64,000 nucleotides of DNA from Bog-756 sp963824645 (GTDB taxonomy: Bacteria; Actinomycetota; Acidimicrobiia; Acidimicrobiales; RAAP-2): the NCBI GenBank assembly GCA_963824645.1, contig CAWGQC010000004.1, forward strand, positions 248,001 to 312,000. The letters run 5' to 3'. Each line of letters begins with the position of its first letter. The first letter of the stretch is position 1. This document shows positions 26,462-34,875 of the stretch, in pieces. Both the position numbers and the translations under genes were made by a program. The notes beneath the pieces were generated by a model. It had not been told where the DNA came from. It saw only the letters and a program-made list of their open reading frames with translations, and did no database searches.

Positions 26462-27921
26462 GCGACCCGACCGAGGTCGCCCCCGGGGCGCCCCTCTACC
26501 CGTCGGGTACCCGGGGACGCTGGCTGGCGGTGGTGTCGGTGCTCGTCGTCGTGGTGGGAGTGGCGATCACCGCTTCGCTGGTTTCTGCGCCGACGGCGGC
26601 ACCAGCCCAGCAGGTCACCGATGGGGTCTCGATCCCACCCGTCGGGTCCTACTCGTCGTCGGCCTTCTGTACTGCCGCCGCCGGTAATGCGGCCGCTTCC
26701 ACCATCTATCTGATCAACTCGACGTCCCACCCCGTCGGGGCCGTCATGACCAGCGTGGGTCCCTCCGGTGGGGCCGGTTCGGGCCCGGTCGGGCGCGTCA
26801 TCGAAGTCCCTGCCCGGGGCCGGGCCGCCGTCAATCCGTCCGCTGGCCTGTCGGGGGGAAGCGTGGCCACCTCGTTCGTCTTTGCCGGGGGCGGTGTAGT
26901 CGCCGACCAGATCGTGTCCGGTCCGGGAGGTTGGAGCATGGCCCCGTGCGCCACCCAAGCCTCGTCCTATTGGGCCTTCGCCGGTGGGTCGACCACGGCG
27001 GGGAACTCGTTGGCCCTGGCCCTGTACAACCCGGCCGCGCCCGATGCTGTTGTCAACGTCTCCTTCGTGACCGGTAACGGACTCGTCACCCCTCAGGCGT
27101 ACCAGGGACTGATCGTGCCCTCAGGCCAGCTCGTCGTCGAGAACGTCGGCAGCTACGTGCAGAACGTCGCCCACATCGGAACTGTGGTGACAGTGCAATC
27201 GGGCAACCTGGTCAGCTCGGAGTTCCAGCAGTCGTCGGAAAGTTCGGGTGGACTGGCCCTGCGCCTGGGAGCGCCATCCCTGTCGTCGGTGTGGCGGTTC
27301 GCCCAAACCACCGTCCGTCCGGGGACGCAGGTGGAGTTCGATCTAGCCAACCCGGGGACGGACGCGGTGACAGCCACCCTCTCGTTGGGCCTGTCCGAGG
27401 GCACGGTCGTGCCCCGCCGGATCACCATCCCACCTCAATCCATCGTCGACTATGCCGCCTCGGGTACCGGCGGGTTGCCGCAGCAGACCGCTTTTTCGGT
27501 GACGATCAACGCCTCCGCTCCCATCGTGACCGGACGCACAGTGACCGCCGGCAACGGCGCGTCGATGCCCGGTTGGGGTTCGACGTCGGGGACGGTGACG
27601 GTCAGCACCCGCTGGCTGGTTCCGGGCCCCGGCGTGCCCGGTGTGCCCGGAACCCAAGGAGCGCGGGCGTCCACGTTGGCCGTGGCCAACCCCGGCCCAT
27701 CGGCCGCCCGGGTGACGGTTTCGAGTCTCGACGCCCTGCGCCCGCCAACCACTTTCACCGTCCCCCCGGGCGGGGTGATCGTCCTCGGTCCCAGACACGT
27801 GGGCGGGCTCCTCGTCCTCTCGGTCGTCTCGTCCCAGCCGGTCAACGTGGAAGAGGACGCCACACCGGCCGGAGCACCCGGTGTGGTGTCGTCCACCGGG
27901 TTCCCGTTCGTCGGCCCCTGA
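26458..27921 (+). CDS. DUF5719-like secreted/membrane-anchored protein
   Basis: A 487-residue protein with one N-terminal transmembrane anchor (about 22-45, WLAVVSVLVVVVGVAITASL) and a long beta-rich, Gly/Ser/Val-rich extracytoplasmic part with repeated phrases such as LALYNPAAPDAVVNVSF, LANPGTDAVTATLSL and LAVANPGPSAARVTV, probably three related beta-sandwich units. The pattern and its position right behind a GT2/membrane gene (ATGA overlap at 26458-26461) fit the actinobacterial DUF5719 family, which has no known function. Coupled translation suggests it works with the glycosyltransferase at the outer face of the membrane. Confidence 0.75.
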   Translation: MSDPTEVAPGAPLYPSGTRGRWLAVVSVLVVVVGVAITASLVSAPTAAPAQQVTDGVSIPPVGSYSSSAFCTAAAGNAAASTIYLINSTSHPVGAVMTSVGPSGGAGSGPVGRVIEVPARGRAAVNPSAGLSGGSVATSFVFAGGGVVADQIVSGPGGWSMAPCATQASSYWAFAGGSTTAGNSLALALYNPAAPDAVVNVSFVTGNGLVTPQAYQGLIVPSGQLVVENVGSYVQNVAHIGTVVTVQSGNLVSSEFQQSSESSGGLALRLGAPSLSSVWRFAQTTVRPGTQVEFDLANPGTDAVTATLSLGLSEGTVVPRRITIPPQSIVDYAASGTGGLPQQTAFSVTINASAPIVTGRTVTAGNGASMPGWGSTSGTVTVSTRWLVPGPGVPGVPGTQGARASTLAVANPGPSAARVTVSSLDALRPPTTFTVPPGGVIVLGPRHVGGLLVLSVVSSQPVNVEEDATPAGAPGVVSSTGFPFVGP

Positions 27922-28080
27922 CGGCCGGCTTCTCGAGTCCGCATCGCCAACAGATCCGGGCTCCCGCTCCACCGGGGGCTCCCGCCCGGCCGGGGCCGGG
28001 CTCCCGCCCTCGACGCATTGACCGGCCAACGGGTCGCGAATTACGGTGCCCCCACGGGTGCCGCGCACAATCGGGGGAAA

Positions 28081-28782
28081 GTGCTCTTCGTTCACGAGGT
28101 CCATCAGGTGGTGGGGAAGGATGCGGACCGGTTCGAGGACGCCTACCGGAGTGGCTGGATGCCGGCGTTGGCCAAGGGCGATGACGCCCGGCTGGTCTGG
28201 TACCTCGACCTGGCCCACGGAAGTGGGCTTTCGTACCGGGCCGTCACGGTGACCGCCGTCCAGGACGGAGCCGCCTGGCAGCGAGTGGCGGACCGGGTGG
28301 CCACCGGCGACCTCCGGAACTGGGCCCGCCAACTCGACAGCCTGCAGCACCAGTCCTGGGGCCGTATCATGGCGGCCCTTCCGTGGTCGCCGGGCCTGCC
28401 CGCGCTGGCGGAGATCCCCACTGACCCGGTCGAACACGAGCCCACCATGTACATGGAGGACACCATGTGGCCGTTTCCGGGCAAGGTCCGTTCCTACGTC
28501 GAGGCGGCGGGCGACATCTACCGTCGCTCGCTTTCGGCCGAGGGCTCACAGATGCAGATGAGCGTGGCCCTGGCTCTGCAGACCACGCCGGGTGCGGGGA
28601 GGTATCCGGAGGTGACCCTCATGCAGAAACTGTCCAGTATTCCCCGGCTCGTCCGTCTCCTGACCAACGACAGTCCGGCCGAGGTGACCGGACCCGGGTC
28701 GTGGATGCATTCCGCCCTCGAACTGCGCGACCAGTGGCAGAGCCGCCTCCTGCGCTCGGCTACCTGGTCGCCGCTGCCATGA
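28081..28782 (+). CDS. Unknown protein, paralogue A flanking the acyl-CoA ligase
   Basis: A 233-residue soluble protein. The GTG at 28081 is chosen because the protein then begins VLFVHEVHQVVG, in register with paralogue B (MLFMHETHKVIG), and a purine-rich stretch precedes it. Shared features are FEDxYRxxWMxALA near residue 20, WYLxxAxGSGxSYxxVTxTA near 45-65, a second half beginning MYMEDTMWPF, an LMQK motif and a C-terminus LRDQWxSxLLRxxxWSP. The two halves resemble each other, suggesting a tandem pair of dimeric alpha/beta-barrel (NIPSNAP/ABM-like) domains; this is inference. No catalytic motif is recognised. Its stop overlaps the start of the ligase gene. Confidence 0.8.
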   Translation: MLFVHEVHQVVGKDADRFEDAYRSGWMPALAKGDDARLVWYLDLAHGSGLSYRAVTVTAVQDGAAWQRVADRVATGDLRNWARQLDSLQHQSWGRIMAALPWSPGLPALAEIPTDPVEHEPTMYMEDTMWPFPGKVRSYVEAAGDIYRRSLSAEGSQMQMSVALALQTTPGAGRYPEVTLMQKLSSIPRLVRLLTNDSPAEVTGPGSWMHSALELRDQWQSRLLRSATWSPLP

Positions 28783-30236
28783 ACGTTGGTCATGCCACCG
28801 ATGCTTCCCTCGAGGCTGTGCCCGACCGGGTGGCGTTGGTGGTCGACGGGACGCCGACCACCTACCGGGAGCTCGAGTCGATCATCGTCCGGGTGACCGC
28901 GGCCCTGGCCGCCGCCGGTGTCCGCCCCGGCGACCGGGTGGCCCTGGTCGATCTGGGGAGCGTCCTGTCGGTGGCCACCATCTACGGGGCGGCTCGACTG
29001 GGGGCGGCCTCGGCCCAGATGAACGCGTACTTGACGGCCGGCGAGCTGGCCCAACTGACGGAGACGGTGGGTGCCCGGGTGGGAGTGGCCGGCCCGTCCT
29101 TCGCCGCCGCCCTGCGCTCTGCCGTCGACGGGCCGGTGCTGAGCGAGGAGGACGTGTTGCGGGCCGATCCGGAAAAAGCGCCGCCCACCGCCGGCGACGG
29201 TCCCGACACGGCCCTGGTGCTGTTCACCAGTGGTACGACCGGGCTGCCCAAGCCGGTGTTCATCAGCCACGAGGTGGTCACCGACCGATTGGCTTTCTAC
29301 GCCAAGCCCATCGAATCCGATACCGCCCAGCCGGTGGACATGATGTCGGCGCCCATCTTCCACATCGGAGGGACGCTCGGCCTGCTCATCGCCCTGCACT
29401 CGGGCAAGCAATTGGTACTCCTCCCCAAGTTCGATGCCGGCCAGTGGTTGACCCTGGTCGAACGCCATCGGATCATTCAAACCTTCGTGGTGCCGGCCAT
29501 GCTCCGCCGGATCCTTGATCATCCGCGATTCGCTTCCACCGATGTGAGCTCGCTAAAGGCTCTCAGCTACGGCGCCGCCGCCGCTCCGGTCGACCTGATC
29601 CGCAGGGCGATCGTCGCCTTCCCGGGGGTCGACTTCTCCAACACTTTCGGCCAGACCGAGACTCTGGGTGCCTACGCCGCCCTCACACCCGACGATCACC
29701 GGCAGGGAGATCACCTCGGCTCGGTCGGACGCCCACTGCCCGGTGTCGAAGTGCGGATCGTCGACCCCTCCACCGCCGACGTGGTGGCTTCCGGTGACGT
29801 CGGCGAGTTTCAGGTGCGCGCCCACCAGAACACCACCGAGGAGTGGCTCCATACCGGCGACACCGGATGGCAGGATGCCGAGGGGTACCTGTTCCCGACC
29901 GGACGCCTGTCGGACACCATCAACCGGGGGGGTGAGAAGCTCGGACCGGTCGAAGTCGAGGACGTCCTGCGCCGCCACCCGAACGTGATCGACGTGGGGG
30001 TGGTCGGCGTGCCCGATACCGACCTGGGCGAGCGGGTAGGGGCGGTGGTCGTCTCCGACCAGGACATCGCCCCCGAGGTGTTGATCGAGTTCTGTGCCTC
30101 CCATCTGGCCAGTTACAAGGTTCCCGAATACATGGTCTTCACCGACGACCTGCCCTTCAGTCCTCTCGGAAAGATCGACCGCAAGGCCCTCCGCTCCCTC
30201 CTGGCCCAGGCCCCGGCGGTCAGCCGTGGGCGTTGA
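28779..30236 (+). CDS. AMP-forming acyl-CoA synthetase/ligase
   Basis: A 485-residue ANL-superfamily enzyme: P-loop LFTSGTTGLPK (about 146-156), YGAAAAP, NTFGQTE, TGDTGW, GRLSDTINRGGEK and the catalytic lysine region GKIDRK near the C-terminus. It activates a carboxylic acid as an acyl-adenylate and passes it to CoA. The N-terminal domain is short compared with fatty-acyl-CoA synthetases, closer to enzymes for small or cyclic acids. The ATG overlaps the stop of paralogue A (ATGA at 28779-28782), and paralogue B follows 63 bp later, so the three form one transcription unit. The substrate is unknown. Confidence 0.9.
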   Translation: MNVGHATDASLEAVPDRVALVVDGTPTTYRELESIIVRVTAALAAAGVRPGDRVALVDLGSVLSVATIYGAARLGAASAQMNAYLTAGELAQLTETVGARVGVAGPSFAAALRSAVDGPVLSEEDVLRADPEKAPPTAGDGPDTALVLFTSGTTGLPKPVFISHEVVTDRLAFYAKPIESDTAQPVDMMSAPIFHIGGTLGLLIALHSGKQLVLLPKFDAGQWLTLVERHRIIQTFVVPAMLRRILDHPRFASTDVSSLKALSYGAAAAPVDLIRRAIVAFPGVDFSNTFGQTETLGAYAALTPDDHRQGDHLGSVGRPLPGVEVRIVDPSTADVVASGDVGEFQVRAHQNTTEEWLHTGDTGWQDAEGYLFPTGRLSDTINRGGEKLGPVEVEDVLRRHPNVIDVGVVGVPDTDLGERVGAVVVSDQDIAPEVLIEFCASHLASYKVPEYMVFTDDLPFSPLGKIDRKALRSLLAQAPAVSRGR

Positions 30237-30299
30237 CTTGTCTGACGGGGGAGAGCCGATGAGGCCGACCCCGGCGCACGGCGCGGGGAGGCTTTGACC

Positions 30300-31007
30300 A
30301 TGCTGTTCATGCATGAGACCCACAAGGTTATCGGAAGGCATGCCGCCACCTTCGAGGACATCTACCGGACCGAATGGATGGGTGCTCTGGCCGGTGACAA
30401 GAGGATGCGCCTGCTCTGGTACCTCAACCACGCCATGGGCAGTGGTCCCTCCTATCAGGTGGTGACCATCACGGCGCTGACCGACGGCGAGGCCTGGCAA
30501 GCCCTGACCGAGCGCATGCTCCACGGTGACATGAACCAGCTGATGGCCGAGCTTGATGTCTGTCGCTACGAGGTCACCGGAAAGTTGGTCACGCCGGTGT
30601 ACTGGTCGGCGCTCCAGGCGGTCGACCTCGACTCCGTACCCACCGACGGGCGCGCCCACGACCTGTCGATCTATATGCAGGACACCGGGTGGCCTCACGC
30701 TCCGCTCGACGACTACATCACGTTCTGGGACGAGGAGTACTGGCGGATCATGCGCCAGGTCGAACCGGAAAAGAAGCTCCTCGACATCGTGGCCTGCTTT
30801 GCCGTGGCCCACGGGTCGGGAATCCGCCCCGAGGCCATCCTCATGCAGAAGGTGGTGAACACCTCCATCCTCGGAGGCCTCCTGACCAGCGTCGAAAAGC
30901 ACGACCCGGACACCTGGCCGGGCAGCTACATGGCCAAGGGGCTCGAGGTGCGCGACCAGTGGGAGAGCAAGCTCCTACGCACAAGTTCCTGGTCGCCGTT
31001 CTTCTGA
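30300..31007 (+). CDS. Unknown protein, paralogue B flanking the acyl-CoA ligase
   Basis: A 235-residue protein with a strong ribosome binding site (GGGAGG, 8 nt before the ATG). It aligns end to end with paralogue A: HETHKVIG, FEDIYRTEWMGALAG, LLWYLNHAMGSGPSYQVVTITALTDGEAWQ (split here in prose), IYMQDTGWPH, ILMQK and LEVRDQWESKLLR. Identity appears to be roughly one third, so the duplication is old. Retention of two divergent copies around one ligase gene suggests a heteromeric partner or two successive steps on the same acyl compound. No secretion signal or membrane segment is visible. Confidence 0.82.
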   Translation: MLFMHETHKVIGRHAATFEDIYRTEWMGALAGDKRMRLLWYLNHAMGSGPSYQVVTITALTDGEAWQALTERMLHGDMNQLMAELDVCRYEVTGKLVTPVYWSALQAVDLDSVPTDGRAHDLSIYMQDTGWPHAPLDDYITFWDEEYWRIMRQVEPEKKLLDIVACFAVAHGSGIRPEAILMQKVVNTSILGGLLTSVEKHDPDTWPGSYMAKGLEVRDQWESKLLRTSSWSPFF

Positions 31008-31120
31008 GCAGGCCGGACCACCGGTCCCCCGGACGTCCGGCGGAGCCGTCGGGATTCACCCATTCCGGGGATCACCAACCACGGGCGACGGCGCCAGGGA
31101 GTACAGGTCCCCCGGGAGGG

Positions 31121-31516
31121 TCATGAGCGCGGTGCGAAGAACTCCAGAGCGATGTTGTCGGGATCACGGAAGGACAGCCCCGATCCGTAGTCAGCATCGA
31201 CGATGTCGCCGTGGGCGATTCCCAGTTCAGCCAACCGGTCCTCCCACGCCTCGAGTTCGCTCCGGCTGCTACAGGCGAAGGCCAGGTGGTCGAGACCGAT
31301 GCGTCGCTCATTGAAGGCGAGGCCGTCAGCCGGATCGGGAAACTGGTGAAGTCCGACGAGGGTCTGTCCGCCGACCAGCCAGACGGCTCGTCGGAAGGGG
31401 CCAGGGCTCTCGTCCCGGAACATCTCGACGTCGAAGAGCCGTTCGTACCACAAGACGCTGCGGTCGAGATCACTTACGGTGAGAGTCACGTGGGCGATCG
31501 TCGGAATCTCGGGCAT
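31121..31516 (-). CDS. VOC-family (glyoxalase/bleomycin resistance/dioxygenase) protein
   Basis: A 131-residue protein made of the paired beta-alpha-beta-beta-beta modules of the vicinal oxygen chelate fold: HVTLTVSDLDRSVLWYERLF at the start, LVGLHQF, GLDHLAFAC and a closing SFRDPDNIALEFFAP. Likely metal ligands are the first-module His, the central His of GLDHLAF and the C-terminal Glu of ALEFF. Reaction unknown: these proteins include isomerases, dioxygenases and drug-binding proteins. AGGAGG six bases before the ATG fixes the start. It faces away from the ABC exporter region. Confidence 0.87.
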   Translation of the reverse strand: MPEIPTIAHVTLTVSDLDRSVLWYERLFDVEMFRDESPGPFRRAVWLVGGQTLVGLHQFPDPADGLAFNERRIGLDHLAFACSSRSELEAWEDRLAELGIAHGDIVDADYGSGLSFRDPDNIALEFFAPRS

Positions 31517-31636
31517 CGAAGCCTCCTGGCGGAGCCGGTGGGTGACGAAGGTAGTGCCGGAGATGGCCGGTCGGCTAGGTACAGGGACGTACGCCATCGC
31601 CGGTGGGTGGAATGCTGCCGGCGGCTCCGTCACTTC

Positions 31637-31684
31637 GGCCCACCACCCGGCCCACCACCCGGCCCACCACCCGGCCCACCCCCC
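31637..31684 (+). repeat. 12-bp tandem repeat, four copies
   Basis: GGCCCACCACCC occurs three times exactly and once with one change, in the 307-bp gap between the VOC gene and the small ORF at 31824. No coding sequence is supported across it; the gap otherwise holds only the upstream region of the small ORF, where I see no convincing -35/-10 pair. Confidence 0.95.
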
Positions 31685-31823
31685 GGCGCAGCCGGTTCAC
31701 CCCGCTGTCCGCACACCCGGGCGCGGTCGGATACCATGTTGGCGAGCGCCCGCGTGAGTGCCCCGGCGGCGATCCCCGAACCCGGGTGTCGATGCCCATG
31801 ACGAGCGAACCGGGAGGGTAGCG

Positions 31824-31973
31824 ATGACGGCAATGACTGACACAGGAGTGACCATGTTCGGTGGGCCGTCGGACGGCTCCAGCCCCACCGGATACACCGG
31901 CACACCGCTGCCGGCTCAGGGAGGTGGTGTCGACGTGTTCGACATGCCCCCCGCCTGCATACAGGCTCCCTGA
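31824..31973 (+). CDS. Small ORF (49 aa) upstream of an ABC exporter
   Basis: The ORF starts with ATG 6-7 bases after a strong GGGAGGG ribosome binding site and encodes 49 residues beginning MTAMTDTGVTMFGGPSDG and ending DMPPACIQAP, rich in Gly, Pro, Thr and Asp with a single cysteine near the C-terminus. A 7-bp hairpin follows its stop at once, and an ABC exporter gene begins 123 bp further on. It could be an exported peptide, a regulatory leader peptide, or a chance ORF. The strong ribosome binding site is the main support. I do not recognise the sequence. Confidence 0.5.
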   Translation: MTAMTDTGVTMFGGPSDGSSPTGYTGTPLPAQGGGVDVFDMPPACIQAP

Positions 31974-31979
31974 CCCGAC

Positions 31980-31996
31980 GGGCACCATCGGTGCCC
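31980..31996 (+). terminator. Hairpin after the small ORF (terminator or attenuator)
   Basis: GGGCACC-ATC-GGTGCCC is a perfect 7-bp stem with a 3-nt loop, six bases after the stop of the 49-codon ORF and 100 bp before the exporter start. There is no T-run, only a pyrimidine-rich stretch, so it may slow or partly terminate transcription between the ORF and the exporter. Confidence 0.5.
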
Positions 31997-32095
31997 GCTC
32001 CACGCTCTCTTCATTCGTAGCTCCGGCTCGCCGGTCCGAGGGATGCATTTCCCCTTGCGGCGCCCGGACAACCCCTTCTGGCAAGGACGCCTTCC

Positions 32096-33922
32096 GTGGC
32101 TGAACTATCTGAACTCCCCTCCGCTTCGGCGAAGGACACCATCGCTTTCTGCTGGGAGCAGGTGGAAGGTCAAAAGCGCCAGCTCGTCACGTCCTGGGGC
32201 GTGATGGTGCTGGCCGTGGTTGTGGCCGACATCGTCTGCCCACTCATCTTCGCGTCCATCCTCAGCCGGGTGGCCTCCCTCCCGGCCAAAACCGCGGCTG
32301 CCGAGTGGACCACCTTCGGTCCGCTGTTGATCGCCTACGGGACGGCGGGCGTGGTGGCCGTGGCCCTGTGGCGGGTGACCGGATGGCTGGAGTGGGGGGC
32401 GTGCGTCAAATCCTTCGGCCGGGGAGTCAACGCCGGCTACGCCCATCTACTCCGGCTCAGCTATCGCTGGCACATGGACCACCCGGCCGGTGAGGTCATC
32501 TCGGCCTTGGGCAACTTCGCCTGGGCCTTCGTCGAGATGGTCGACGTGGCCTCGTGGGGCCTGTTGCCGGTTGTGGTGATCGTGCTCTCGGCCATCGGCG
32601 TCCTGGCCGTCTTCGCCTGGCCGGCGGCCCTGGCCCTCCTGGCCATGGTGGGCGCCTTCGTCCTGGTCCTGGCTCGTCGGCTCCCCCGGGTGCGAGCGGC
32701 CTCCCAGGAGTTCGAGGACAAATACTCGCGGGCGACCGGGGTGGTGGCCGACACGGTGACCAACCTGATGGCCGTCCGCACGGCGGCCGCTGAACCCCGC
32801 GAGAGGGTGCGGGTCGAGGATCTCATGCACCAGTCGGTGGCCGCCGACCTACGGGCCCGGTCCATCTTCATGCGGACCCAGATCCAGCTCGAGACCTCCA
32901 TTGTCATCGGCACCCTGTTGGCTCTGGCCGCCGGCACCACCATGGCCCTTCACCACTGGACCTCGACGGCCGCCCTGTACCTCATCCTCTACTACTCGGC
33001 CCAGGTCGCCATGAGCCTGCAGCAGTCGTTCGAACACCTGAGGTCGTTCGCCCGCTCACTGGGGAGGGCGGCCAAGTTCACGGCCATTGCCCGGGTCGAG
33101 GTCGAGATCACCGACGCTCCCGACGCCGGCCGTCTCCGGGTGAGCAGCGGACGGGTGGACTTCAATCATGTGGGCTTTGCCTACGGATCCACCGCCCCAC
33201 TGTTCGACGATCTGTGTCTCTCGGTCAAACCCGGTGAACATGTGGCCCTGGTCGGTCCGTCCGGCTCGGGGAAGTCGACACTTTCCAAACTCCTGCTCCG
33301 CTTGATGGAAGTCGACAGCGGCCAGATTGCCGTGGACGGTCAGGACATCGCCGAGGTAACCCTGGCGTCGCTCCGGAGTCAGATCTCCTATGTACCCCAG
33401 GACCCGCAGCTCCTGCATCGCACCATCGCCGAAAACATCAGCTACGGGATTAGCCCGGAATCGGAAGAGGACAGCTGCCGGCCCATCGTCGACTACGACA
33501 TCGTGCATGCCGTCGGACGAGCCGCCCACGTCGAGGAGTTCGTCTACGGGTTGCCGGATGGTTACGACACGGTGGTGGGCGAACGGGGCCTTAAGCTGTC
33601 CGGTGGTCAACGTCAGCGGGTGGCCATCGCCCAGGCCATGGCCAAGCACGCCCCCATCCTGGTACTCGACGAGGCCACCTCGGCCCTCGACTCGGAGTCC
33701 GAGCACCTGGTGCAACAGGCGCTGTGGCGTCTGATGGAACGCTCGACCGCGCTGGTCATCGCCCACCGTTTGTCGACCATTGCCCATATGGACAGGATCC
33801 TGGTCTTCGATGGCGGGCGCATCGTGGAGGAGGGAACCCACCGCGAGCTTTTGGGCCGCGGGGGCCTCGGTCTGTACGGGAAGCTGTGGCAGCACCAGTC
33901 GGGTGGCTTCCTGGTCCAGTGA
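32096..33922 (+). CDS. ABC transporter, fused membrane and ATP-binding domains (exporter type)
   Basis: A 608-residue half-transporter. Residues about 1-330 are the six-helix exporter membrane domain; the nucleotide-binding domain follows with Walker A GPSGSGKS, the Q-loop YVPQDPQLL, signature LSGGQRQR, Walker B ILVLDEATSALD and the H-loop IAHRLS. This is the type IV (ABCB/MsbA-like) layout, working as a homodimer to export lipids, peptides or drugs. The GTG start is preceded by AAGGA at 8 nt. There is no peptidase C39 domain. A small ORF upstream is a possible cargo or leader; a strong terminator follows. Confidence 0.92.
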   Translation: MAELSELPSASAKDTIAFCWEQVEGQKRQLVTSWGVMVLAVVVADIVCPLIFASILSRVASLPAKTAAAEWTTFGPLLIAYGTAGVVAVALWRVTGWLEWGACVKSFGRGVNAGYAHLLRLSYRWHMDHPAGEVISALGNFAWAFVEMVDVASWGLLPVVVIVLSAIGVLAVFAWPAALALLAMVGAFVLVLARRLPRVRAASQEFEDKYSRATGVVADTVTNLMAVRTAAAEPRERVRVEDLMHQSVAADLRARSIFMRTQIQLETSIVIGTLLALAAGTTMALHHWTSTAALYLILYYSAQVAMSLQQSFEHLRSFARSLGRAAKFTAIARVEVEITDAPDAGRLRVSSGRVDFNHVGFAYGSTAPLFDDLCLSVKPGEHVALVGPSGSGKSTLSKLLLRLMEVDSGQIAVDGQDIAEVTLASLRSQISYVPQDPQLLHRTIAENISYGISPESEEDSCRPIVDYDIVHAVGRAAHVEEFVYGLPDGYDTVVGERGLKLSGGQRQRVAIAQAMAKHAPILVLDEATSALDSESEHLVQQALWRLMERSTALVIAHRLSTIAHMDRILVFDGGRIVEEGTHRELLGRGGLGLYGKLWQHQSGGFLVQ

Positions 33923-33937
33923 CCGGCCGGCCCGTGA

Positions 33938-33977
33938 TCCCCCACCCCGGCCGGCGGTGCTCGGCCGGGGTGGGGGA
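33938..33977 (+). terminator. Strong hairpin terminator after the ABC exporter
   Basis: The arms at 33938-33953 and 33962-33977 are perfectly complementary over 16 bp (TCCCCCACCCCGGCCG and its complement) with an 8-nt loop, starting 16 bp after the exporter stop. No T-tract follows, as is common in GC-rich actinobacteria. Confidence 0.8.
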
Positions 33978-33999
33978 CCGGAGGACTGGCACCCACCAC

Positions 34000-34029
34000 T
34001 GGACATGTGACTAAAAGGTCACGTATAAT
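34000..34029 (+). promoter_or_regulatory. Promoter with embedded operator of the ArsR-SRPBCC gene
   Basis: TGGACA (34000-34005) and TATAAT (34024-34029) form a near-consensus promoter with an 18-bp spacer. The inverted repeat GTGAC-TAAAAG-GTCAC (34007-34022) fills the spacer, where a bound repressor would block RNA polymerase, fitting autoregulation by the ArsR-type product. Transcription should start at about 34036-34037, on or next to the GTG codon, so the mRNA is predicted to be leaderless. Confidence 0.75.
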
Positions 34030-34036
34030 GGCCCAG

Positions 34037-34807
34037 GTGACCGACGGCGACCGTGTCTTCCGGGCTTTGGCCGACCCCACTCGTCGGTTCCTGCTCGACA
34101 CTCTTTTCGAGCGGGACGGCCGAACCCTCACCGATCTCGAATCGGCGTTGGCCATGACCCGTTTCGGTGTGATGAAGCACCTGCGGGTGCTGGAGGAGGC
34201 GGGACTGGTCGTCACCCGCCGCTCCGGTCGGGAGAAGCACCACTTCTTGAACCCGGTACCGATCCGACTGATCTACGACCGGTGGATAGACAAGTACACG
34301 GAGCCCTGGACCGAGGCCCTGAGCGGCCTCAAGGAGAGACTGGAGAGTCAGATGGAGAAGGTTTTCGAGATCTATATCCGCACCACCCCCGAGCGTCTGT
34401 GGGAGGCGATCACCGACCGCCAGACCCGAGCGGCCTACAACTTCGGCGTCGAGATCGTTTCCGACTGGGCGCCCGGATCGTCCTACGAAATGGTGGCTCC
34501 CCGGGCCGGACAGCTCATCGGCACCGGAGAGAATCTCGAGATCGATCCGCCCCGCCGTCTGGTGCAGACCTACCAGGCCATGTGGAGCGACGACGTGGCC
34601 GGCCAAGGGACGTCGAGAGTGACCTGGCAGATCGAGCCGGTCGGGGATTCATGCCAGCTGACCGTGGTCCACGATCAGCTGCCCGCCGACGCCAATCCCG
34701 AGATCTACGGTGGCTGGCCCATGATCCTGTCCGGACTCAAGACGTGGCTCGAGACCGGAGAACGACTCACCACTCCCGGCTCCCTCAGGTGGTCACCGGT
34801 GGCCTGA
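34037..34807 (+). CDS. ArsR-family regulator fused to an SRPBCC (AHSA1-like) domain
   Basis: The N-terminal 90 residues are a winged helix of the ArsR type (FRALADPTRRFLLDTLF, GVMKHLRVLEEAGLV, RSGREKHHFLN); after a linker, residues about 105-245 form an SRPBCC/AHSA1 lipid- or small-molecule-binding domain (ITDRQTRAAYNFG, GEnLEIDPPRRLVQTY, GWPMILSGLKTWLETGE). Such fusions sense a hydrophobic ligand through the C-terminal pocket; the metal-binding cysteines of classical ArsR are absent. The GTG at 34037 is preferred since a perfect TATAAT ends 7 nt before it; the ATG at 34028 overlaps that -10 box and could not be on the transcript. Residue count from this start is 256. Gene targets other than itself are unknown. 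Confidence 0.87.
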   Translation: MTDGDRVFRALADPTRRFLLDTLFERDGRTLTDLESALAMTRFGVMKHLRVLEEAGLVVTRRSGREKHHFLNPVPIRLIYDRWIDKYTEPWTEALSGLKERLESQMEKVFEIYIRTTPERLWEAITDRQTRAAYNFGVEIVSDWAPGSSYEMVAPRAGQLIGTGENLEIDPPRRLVQTYQAMWSDDVAGQGTSRVTWQIEPVGDSCQLTVVHDQLPADANPEIYGGWPMILSGLKTWLETGERLTTPGSLRWSPVA

Positions 34808-34875
34808 CAAGACACAGTCTGACGAGAAGAGACCCGGTCAGACAGTCCTCAGGCCACCGACAGACGAACGCCAGC

